Source: Amanita rubescens (lineage: Eukaryota > Basidiomycota > Agaricomycetes > Agaricales > Amanitaceae). Taken from it: 64,000 nucleotides of DNA. The translations under genes and the position numbers were made by a program. Each line of letters begins with the position of its first letter. Positions within the stretch are counted from its first letter, which is position 1. Location of the stretch: NCBI GenBank assembly GCA_015039365.1, contig WION01000125.1, forward strand, positions 62,001 to 126,000, given 5' to 3'. This document shows, one piece after another, positions 56,936 to 64,000 of the stretch. Under the pieces are notes generated by a model that had not been told where the DNA came from, did no database searches, and saw only the letters and a list, made by a program, of their open reading frames with translations.

Positions 56936-58024
56936 TAGTGTTTCTATTTCCAGTCCTGCAGGACCGAAAAAGACCGGAACCGGACCGGACCAGGACCGAT
57001 TTGGACCGGACTGCGGTCTCAGGTCTTGGCAGGTCCAAGGGCAGTCCGGTTCTGGTCTTTTTAAATTTTTAAAATCAAAAAAACCACAAAAGACCGGTCC
57101 AGACCGGTCTAGACTGCTTATAGTAAAGGGTGACCAATACAGTTGTATTCCACCATATTTTAGCTTTTTTTTGAGCACTCAAACGTCCAAAACGGTTGAG
57201 ATCTGAGCTTACAATGGTAACATTTGTTTGAAGCTATATATAATTTGTGAATATTGTTGTTGCAACACTCCAAGTAAGACATTCTGAACATGGTTAATCC
57301 AACTATGTTCTAGTACATCCAAGTTATTTTTTGACCCATCAGCTATAGGAAATGGCTAACATTTGAGGTAGTATGATCTTGGGACTCTCTTTGGGACTCT
57401 CTTTGGGACTCTCTTTGGCTAGTATGTTTGGCAGTCTCCTAGTATTGTCAAAAATGGTTTATGTAGCTTCCCTAGAGTGCAGGTGGGTGTGAGAGGGAGT
57501 GTGAGAGGGTGCAGTTGGTCCAATGGAGTATAGTTTATCAGTGGGAGGGTGAGGGTCAGCAACAATGGGTTTCATTCTCTCTTTGGTGATCTCTTTGGTG
57601 ATCTCTTTGGCAATGTTTGGCACTCTCCTGACTTACCTGGAGTGCAGTTGGGTGTGATAGGATATGAGAGGGTGAGGGTTAGCAACACTGGGTTTCACAT
57701 GTGATGGCATGGCTTATATTATATTGATATTTATGTTGTACATCAATTTCAACATTGCAATTAATTGTATGGGAGCCATAGGGACATGGAAAACAATGTA
57801 AGGACTGGTCTAGACTGGTCCAAGACTGGTCCAAGACTGGTCCAAGACTGGTCCTGGTCCAGACCGGTCCTAACTGGTCTTTTTTCTGAATTTAGACCAG
57901 TCTAGCGGTCTTAAGCGGTCCGGTTCCGGTCTTTTTGATATCAGGGACACCCTGGGACCGGTCCGGTCTCGGTCTTTCCTAAAAAGGCAATAAAGACCGG
58001 ACCGGACTGGACTTTAAAACACTA
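56936..58024. mobile_element. TAGTGTTT..AAACACTA MITE (copy M4), TSD ATGGCAGG
   Basis: 1089 bp with TAGTGTTTCTATTTCCAGTC and GGACTTTAAAACACTA ends, flanked by ATGGCAGG at 56928-56935 and 58025-58032. It sits inside the Plavaka codons for NMAG. Inverted relative of M3, sharing the AGACCGGTCC ends, GACTCTCTTTGG units near 57375-57415 and the GGGACATGGAAAACAATGTA block. Confidence 0.95.
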
Positions 58025-58097
58025 ATGGCAGGTATGGTCGGACACCAAGGGAAGTACGGTTGTCGGCTTTACTGCAGATTACCCAGCCGACACAGAG

Positions 58098-58753
58098 TGA
58101 TGAAGTTGGAATATCTCCTCATCATGGAGTCCAATGCAGCAGCGCAGCGTACATGTACTGAGTAAGGAACCGACTTACTGTGAAGGTAGGAGGTTGGTTT
58201 GAGGGACTTTATAGGAGCTGAGGCTCAACTATAAGATGTGTGGATGAGAGTAAGAAGTTAGGAGAGAACAACAAATTGTCCCTCCTTTTATATTGTCTGA
58301 GATACAAATAAGTGTAAACTATGCTATCTACGGACCTTATCCTATTGGATGATAAGGTGTGTATTGTATTACACAGCTATCGTCATATTGACTCATCATA
58401 TGACAATATGTGAGTCATAACGTATCATATGATCTATTCCTAGTCATAATGATTGACAGAATTTATAGAGTTCTGTCATATCTGACATATTGCTGTATGA
58501 CAGATATTATAGAGTTCATTCTTGACAGATTGCTGTAGAATGACGATATATGATTCATAAGGAATCATATTTAGTAACTATGATGCAAGCGTATTTATAT
58601 CTACTTAATCTATATCCTTTAGTATAGATTTGATTATCAGTATCTTATCTTCTATTTATCTTATGATAAGATATGATAAGATAATCTTGATAAGATAAGA
58701 AAATATCTACAATATATTATCATTATAATATATGGTTTTATATATTTTCATCA
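58098..58753 (-). mobile_element. Solo LTR, 656 bp, TSD CAGAG
   Basis: TGATGAAGTTGG..ATTTTCATCA with 7-bp inverted ends, flanked by CAGAG at 58093-58097 and 58754-58758. Its reverse complement resembles the Copia LTR at 46747 (TATAAAAGGAGGGACAATTT, ATAGTTGAGCCTCAGCTCCT), so transcription would run on the minus strand. Deleting it restores Plavaka codons RHREGDG. Confidence 0.95.
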
Positions 58754-59738
58754 CAGAGAAGGTGACGGGCACTACTACCCAGTCTTATTGAAGCCATCCA
58801 ACTACAATGTTCAAGGTTGTGATCACAACGACGTGTCCTATTCAGACCTTGGGCATTTTCGAGAAGATATTGCACAACGCTATGGTACAAATCTCAAAAT
58901 TCTATGCAACTCAAGGAACCCAACTCAATACAAGGACAATCGACTTGAAATGGGCATCTGCAAACAGACGATATTCAGCAGATTGCTTGGAACCCTCGGA
59001 ATTCCAAATATGTTTGTGTTGGACATCATGCATCTTGTTTCGCTAAACATTCCTGACCTTCTTCTCGGACTGTGGCGAGGGACGCTCAAGTGCTACGGGA
59101 ATGACAGCACCAACAACTGGCCATGGAGTGTATTGAAGAACAAGGATATCTGGAAGGCTCATGGGAAGACGGTGGTAATGGCGGCACCTTATCTACCCAC
59201 ATCATTCGATCAGGCACCACGGAACCCTGCTGAGAAAATTAACTCCAGATACAAAGCCTGGGAGTTCCTATTATACATATTCGCTCTTGGACCAGCCTTG
59301 CTAAAGCCGATTCTTCCCAACGCATATTGGAAGAATTACTGCAAGCTTGTTCAAGGGATACAGATACTTCAGCAGCGCTCAATCCCGTGGGAACAGCTCG
59401 TGACAGGAATGCGCCTCTTGAATGAGTTCCAGCGAGAGTTTGAACAGCTGTATTATCAGCAAAATCCAGATCGTATTCACTTTGTTCGACAGAGTATTCA
59501 TCTTCTCAGCCATATAGCACCTGAGATCACCCGTGTAGGACCATTAGCGTGCTATTCCCAGTGGACAATGGAAAATGCAATTGGCAATCTCGGTGTGGAA
59601 ATTCGTCAGGATTTCGATCCCTACGCCAACATCTCTCAACGTGGCATAATCCGAGCCCAGACGAACGCGATCAACTCAATGATGCCTGATCTTTCCCTCA
59701 AGGTCAAAGACAAACCCTTGGCGTATTCGGTGGACCTT

Positions 59739-59882
59739 GGCAATGGCTATGTTTTGCTTGCAGCATGTGATACAGTCCTGCGAGAAGTACAAAGACCAGA
59801 GGCCAATGCTGGCAATGGCTATGTTTTGCTTGCAGCATGTGATACAGTCCTGCGAGAAGTACAAAGACCAGAGGCCAATGCT
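59739..59882 (+). repeat. Exact 72-bp tandem duplication in the Plavaka coding sequence
   Basis: 59739-59810 and 59811-59882 are identical and duplicate 24 codons (GNGYVLLAACDTVLREVQRP and four more residues) without changing the frame. Identity implies a recent event. Confidence 0.95.
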
Positions 59883-60011
59883 ATACTCAAGCTATGGCTC
59901 AACGAAGGATGGCCAAATAGGGATGGGTGGGCTAATAACAGGAAGGTCATGCGATGGGCAGGGCTTCGGCTCCCAAATGGCCAAAAAGTTCATTCAGCTT
60001 GGGGTGAGGGC

Positions 60012-60330
60012 TGTAATGGGGCTACTACGTAGCTCTCGTACATATTCAGCAAGACCTTCATCAAGATGGGAGATCCCTTGAGGATCTCCGAATACAAGGA
60101 TGGGAGTTATCCATTAACTCCCTTGTAGATAGCTTTCCCTATTCTCGTAGATAGTCTAACCATGACTATACATATATGGTATCTAGTCACACATGTCACA
60201 CATCATCTTACACTTACTTTACTCCACACGCATCACCGCACGGTATCACGAATATACGTTGATTCAGTGCAAGACGCAAGGAGTGAATAAGTTGGAACCA
60301 TATTAGGTTCCAATAAGTAAGAACGTTACA
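60012..60330 (+). mobile_element. Solo LTR, 319 bp, TSD AGGGC
   Basis: TGTAATGGGG..GAACGTTACA, flanked by AGGGC at 60007-60011 and 60331-60335. It splits the Plavaka gene after the codons for SAWGEG. Related to the truncated LTR at 13610-13865. Confidence 0.95.
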
Positions 60331-60919
60331 AGGGCCGTTCACTTCAAAAACGCAGGTGGACAACAATTGTAAAGGTAGGTGCCTTGGAAGATTAGTACAA
60401 GTCTTACTGACATTCAGATATATATAGGTCATTCTCGATAACAAGATTGAATTTGCCGAATGCCAATATTTTTTCCGGCTTCAATTCAAAGAAATTCGAC
60501 ATACGGTTGCCATCCTTTCCATTTTTTCTAGTCCAGACACCCAATTGCTCCAAGAATCGCATCATACGGTCTATGCTTGTCATTATCAAGGCGATGGCAA
60601 GCTAATAGTGTGCAATGTCAAATGTATTAAAGCGCTCGTTGCGATGATCCCTTACTTCAAAGTTATACCACAGACAGGGGAGATAAATGTGCCCCTGACA
60701 GAGCATTTTCTTGTGGAGAAACCTTATCTGGAGCTTACATACTTTCATCAATTAGACAACCCAGACAGTGATTCTGACGGAGAGGCAACTTGATGTAGAT
60801 ATTTTAGTGAGTATGGCATATTAAAATAACAACTGTGATTGTATTGGAAAGTGAAAAACACGTCGTGTTTTTTGAATGAATTAAAATTGTTTGAGTCAAG
60901 TGCCATACAACGTTTCCAG

Positions 60920-61572
60920 TTAATTTATTTCCTCAGCTTTCATCTTGACGACTGTTACATCCTTTGCATCCATCAACACATCATCCTCGCACCCCTTAGT
61001 ATCATATTCCTCAATTAGTTGATTGTATACAAGTGTGTTGTTGACATCGTTGACATCCAAATTTTCGATGAGGTATTGAGTGGCATCTGCGAGAGATATG
61101 GCTGCAGCTGTGAGAGAACTGGCCGCCACTACGAGAGATTGAGAGGTTGGACTGCTGCCAATCAAACCTTTGGCAGTGACCGTAATCAATTTGGCCCTGT
61201 TAATAAGCAAGCAGGCTTCGTCGCTGAGAGATCGCTTAGCGTTGGTGTGAGATTCAGTGGATTTTTTGATGAGGGATCCAAGGGCAGCATCAAGCGCCTG
61301 ATCCAGCTTGTATTCACTGATAAAATTCCACTTTTCTTTGCCGTTGGGATATACAATAGGCCACTGTATGTATCCATTTAGTCTCAAGTTCAAATATTAG
61401 TGTATTATTACTAATTTACCTTGACTGGTTCTGCAGGTCCTGGTCCAATGGGTGCGTATACCAAGGGGGGATGCCCCTCTGGATAGGATACTCAACGAAC
61501 AATTGTCACTGGTGGTCGAAGTCCCCGTAAAGTCTCTTGAATGATTTGCTTGATTTGCTCCTGCTGGTCCAT
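60920..61572 (-). pseudogene. Companion gene next to the Plavaka transposase, two exons, one TGA
   Basis: Start MDQQEQIKQIIQETLRGLRP at 61572. The frame runs to SYPEGHPPLVYAPIGPGPAE with one TGA at 61492-61494 between R and VSYPEG. A 56-bp intron (61364-61419) joins PVK in phase 0 to WPIVYPNGKEKWNFISEYKL, followed by a helical Ala/Ser/Leu-rich segment and an acidic end (KGCEDDVLMDAKDVTVVKMK), stop at 60920. About 193 residues, no domain recognised. It converges on the Plavaka gene with 126 bp between stops, so it may be a second protein of that element or a host gene. Confidence 0.55.
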
Positions 61573-62138
61573 ATTCACTTTGCACCAACACTTGAAAACG
61601 AGGTGTAATGGTCATTATAAGATGAGATGACATGGACAAGTAAAGAGAAGATCATTGTCGAGAGGCGCAGTACGAAAGTGCCATGAACTTATATGTCCAA
61701 AATTGGAAATCACTCTACTATAATATATATTTCGCATTTGAACAGGTGAATTATAGAAACTTACTTTGGAAGAGCAGCTGGCATAGATTGGAGCAGTAGG
61801 AGAGTGGTTTTGTGTAGCAGATAGTGGTGGTTAGATGTGCAAGAGAAATTGCAGGAGAGTTGCACTGATTATTCACGCAAAAGACTGTTCGCTAGCCTGA
61901 TGCAGCGGTGAAACCCAAATCTAGAAGTCACATTTACATTGGCGCATTCGGTATGGTATACTCTAAGATAAGAGGTGTGTTTGGTAGTGGTAGACGAGTG
62001 CAACGATGAACATATCAAGGCCTGTTCCTGTGACATCAATAAAAATCTATATTGATTTTATGCCAGTGCATATACTGACCCATTTTTTCTTTCTTCCCCC
62101 CACTTCCCCACTTCCCTTCTCGATTCTCCTCCCTCCAG
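61573..62138. other. Intergenic region between two divergent genes
   Basis: No open frame of note. It lies between the start of the minus-strand companion gene and the plus-strand start of gene B. Pyrimidine tracts (TTCTTTCTTCC, CCACTTCCCCACTTCCC near 62088-62115) precede the gene B start, as in fungal promoters. Confidence 0.4.
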
Positions 62139-62680
62139 ATGGACACCCTTGACTTTTACGTAGGTGAACAACATGAGGTTTTGACATGGGCTCCAGCCAA
62201 TATGCTCATTGCAGCATGCAAATCCCCCATACCTGGACACCTTGAAATGGATCGAAACCCTCCAGCTAGAAATTAAAGATCAACAAATGGCATTGAAAGC
62301 GACTGAGTACGTACCATTTTATATGTGCCGAACGTGTTATGATGGTGCAGAGTAGGCAACTACTGGACCGCATGATGGTGTGGTTACAATCAGGCCAATC
62401 AAATGCCTGCGAAATTCCTTCCACTTTTGTGCAGCAAACAAAGTTGGCCAGCAGTCATGAAATGCCTCCACTTCTGCAGAAAGAGGCATACCCTCTCGTT
62501 TGTTTCTGGACCCGTCTCACATACACCGGCTGGTTAGTGGAGAACAAAGGTATTACGGATGGTCTATCTCAGAGACAAAGCAAGCGTGGGCGGCCCTCAA
62601 AAACTTCGCAAACAGATGAAGACCATCACCATCCCTACATTGAGGATGCCAATGGGAGAGGAACAAACAAAGAACACTAA
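62139..62680 (+). CDS. Gene B: relative of gene A, first three exons
   Basis: ATG 62139 gives MDTLDFY, intron 62160-62214, then HANPPYLDTLKWIETLQLEI as a coiled coil, intron 62307-62352, then RQLLDRMMVWLQSGQSNACE, LQKEAYPLVCFWTRLTYTGW, an AT-hook-like KRGRPSK, and HHHPYIEDANG to a stop at 62678-62680. All three joins keep frame. The order coiled coil, Y..V.(F/Y)W.....W, then (F/I)(L)EDxNG parallels gene A (YWDHTDFSEAE, LRFLEDENG). The frame ends soon after the EDANG motif, where gene A continues, so it is either cut by a frame change or spliced further. Role unknown, possibly nuclear given the AT-hook-like motif. Confidence 0.55.
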
Positions 62681-63359
62681 CAAAGGGCATACATGTAAGT
62701 ATGGTTAAATTAAGAAGATGAAGGGAAATAAAGCACCTACTACACTAATGTAATGTAATGTTCAATGGCATGTAATCCCTCACTAATCCTAGACATTCTT
62801 CAAATGGGAATGGAATAATTGGGTATGTCTGTACAGCCATGTGGCTTCAAACTGACTTGGAGGATATGTACCTTAGTCATTGAAGTATTCAATGAGTGAA
62901 TGCTCATACATATCTATCAATATAAATGGAAGTGTGTATGACAACAGCATTGTTACAATACAAAGTAGTTAGTTGCTTTTGCAATATGTAACTTCAAAAT
63001 AATAGCCGTGAGTCCCTAACATTCAATGCCTAATATTAGTCAGAGGTTGACAGGTAATCGCAATTTGTTAGAGCTTGGCTAATGACTTATGGTGTTGAGT
63101 CAAATCATTGGGTATTTAATATTGCCAACCTCCTGAATGATACATATATACATAGATAGAGCCTTCAATAATTATAGAGCACATATGTAGGTGTTGTAAA
63201 AAAGGCACCCATTGCCAAGGTTGGGGCACATTGTACTAATGGGAAACATGTCACCAGTGGCAGTAGAGCCTGGTTGGTCACTTTTAGCACCTTATATATA
63301 TATCATGATACATATGTCACATATCACAGTGCCATATGACAATGAAGTAGTACCACTAC
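62681..63359. other. No gene recognised; probably inserted sequence within gene B
   Basis: AT-rich, CpG-poor DNA unlike the flanking gene B segments. No ends or repeats that I can match to other families. Confidence 0.3.
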
Positions 63360-63540
63360 TAATAACCCTTTGGGTCAAACCCTGGGGTATTTTTGTACCC
63401 TTGTACCCTTGGGCAACCCCTTGTGTACCCCTAGGGTTTTGAGGGGTAAACCCTCCACCCCTGGCCAAGGGTGAGGGTTTTGGGGGGTAAGGGTAAGGGT
63501 TGGGCTCTGAAAACCCTGGGGTTACCCCTGCCATTCCCTA
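63360..63540. mobile_element. Short hAT-like non-autonomous remnant (CAGGGGTAACCCC end)
   Basis: On the minus strand the right end reads TAGGGAATGGCAGGGGTAAC followed by CCCAGGGTTTTCAGAGCC, close to the terminus of hAT element 1 (TAGAGATCAGCAGGGG.., CCCAGGGTTTTC). GGGTAAGGG and AGGGGT motifs fill the interior. The left end is degenerate. Confidence 0.55.
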
Positions 63541-64000
63541 GCCCGGAGCTCCTCATCCACTCGTACTAGCGGCACTACGAATACCTCAGCTGCCAACAAC
63601 AACACTTCAAATACTGACAACACTCCTGATGGCCTCAACAACGCGTCAAATACCAACAACAACACGTCAAATACCAACAACAACGCGTCAGATACTGACA
63701 ACACTCCTGATGGCTTCGAAGCTCCGGATACAAACAACAACACTTCGAATACTGACAGCACTCCTGATGGCGTCAACAATGCGTCGAATACCAACAACAA
63801 CTTACAGAACACTGGTAGCGCTCCTGATGGCGTCAATAATGCATTGAATACCAACAATGCTCCTGACGACTTTGATGCTCCGGATACAAACAACAATGCA
63901 TTGAATACTGGCAGCACTCCTGATGACATCAACAACATGTCGAATACCAACGCCACTAGGAATATGAATGCATCCGCTCCCAACAGCGCTTCGCATCCTA
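63541..64000 (+). CDS. Gene B continuation: Asn/Thr/Ser-rich repeat region, runs off the window
   Basis: Open in the frame beginning at 63547: TRTSGTTNTSAANNNTSNTD, then repeats of (T/A)PD(G/D) spaced 13-27 residues apart with NNASNTNNN between them, ending NASAPNSASHP at the window edge. The composition and place after the EDxNG domain match the Asn/Ser-rich region of gene A. It may be a later exon of gene B. No domain. Confidence 0.45.

Larger units (their letters stand above)
55341..60793 (+). pseudogene. Plavaka-type (CACTA superfamily) transposase, broken by three insertions and TGA stops
   Basis: Exon 1 from MRRARKETTAASQCRAIC to 55592, introns 55593-55652 and 55770-55817, then DIHIDDVEHEAHGEH and a long exon: DPDFLLSLRTFLSV, YTSGPRPKRIARHQYHTIPL, DVYDDIYIGSDYLDAVESGK, YVIPGGFIPGPNKPKHIDSF, LVSLNIPDLLLGLWRGTL, FVLDIMHLVSLNIPDL, RYKAWEFLLYIFALGPALLK, SHIAPEITRVGPLACYSQWT and MENAIGNLG. 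The C-terminal part is CQYFFRLQFKEIRHTVAIL and VCNVKCIKALVAMIPYF, ending 60791-60793. The order matches Plavaka transposases. TGA stops lie at 56493 and 56520. Inserts are a MITE (56936-58024) and two solo LTRs (58098-58753, 60012-60330). Each is flanked by an exact TSD, and removing them restores one frame. Confidence 0.85.

Noticed and set aside
57000..57206. Apparent C-terminal extension of the Plavaka ORF into SVSISSPAGPKKTG
   Set aside because: This is translation of MITE M4; the true Plavaka frame resumes after 58032.
60001..60081. Apparent Plavaka C-terminus at 60032 or 60081
   Set aside because: These codons lie in a solo LTR; the gene resumes at 60331.

Overview
The window reads as transposon-rich DNA from a basidiomycete, most likely an Agaricomycete. 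This rests on short (45-90 bp) GT-AG introns in most coding stretches, a FunK1-type fungal kinase remnant, a Plavaka-type (CACTA superfamily) transposase, a JmjC-like gene of a kind I associate with agarics, and an uncharacterised coiled-coil/Asn-Ser-rich gene family at both ends. The species cannot be named from sequence alone. I see no tRNA, rRNA, CRISPR array or operon, and no gene I would call clearly intact and essential.

Layout. 0.2-3 kb: gene A, a multi-intron gene with frame breaks. 3.6-12.4 kb: a large non-autonomous element with about 0.75 kb inverted arms. Its left arm was hit by a 4.1 kb hAT element (4477-8583) with a perfect 8-bp target duplication. 12.4-13.9 kb: a GGTCC-rich hAT-like MITE fused to a truncated LTR. 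15-16.5 kb: JmjC-like pseudogene. 17.4-21 kb: foldback hairpins, including one hairpin over 0.5 kb. 18.1-30.7 kb: a large transposon-type coding unit split by a 9.9 kb insertion that holds a broken FunK1 kinase and small gene fragments. 31.5-37.2 kb: Copia remnant, C-terminal half of a pogo/Fot1 transposase, an unknown gene remnant and solo LTRs. 38.7-41.9 kb: minisatellite, solo LTRs and another MITE. 41.9-43.3 kb: an unknown minus-strand gene remnant and a PIF/Harbinger transposase. 43.3-46.6 kb: MITE and element arms. 46.7-49.8 kb: 5' part of a Copia element. 49.8-53.9 kb: second hAT element, transposase on the minus strand. 55.3-60.8 kb: Plavaka transposase broken by one MITE and two solo LTRs, followed by a minus-strand companion gene. 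62.1-64 kb: gene B, related to gene A, running off the window.

How the parts relate. Almost every coding unit is a mobile-element protein or a gene broken by one, so the region looks like a nested insertion sink. Many insertions can be ordered from exact target-site duplications (TSDs). Two signals recur. First, every nonsense codon I could place inside an otherwise open transposon reading frame is TGA, often where arginine is expected, which fits CGA to TGA decay of methylated CpG. Second, older-looking blocks appear nearly free of CpG, while younger ones (Plavaka, hAT copy 2, genes A and B) keep it. The least familiar feature is a set of large non-autonomous elements. They share termini resembling AGTACTTTACACT, with C-runs in some copies, but their subterminal palindromes differ from copy to copy.
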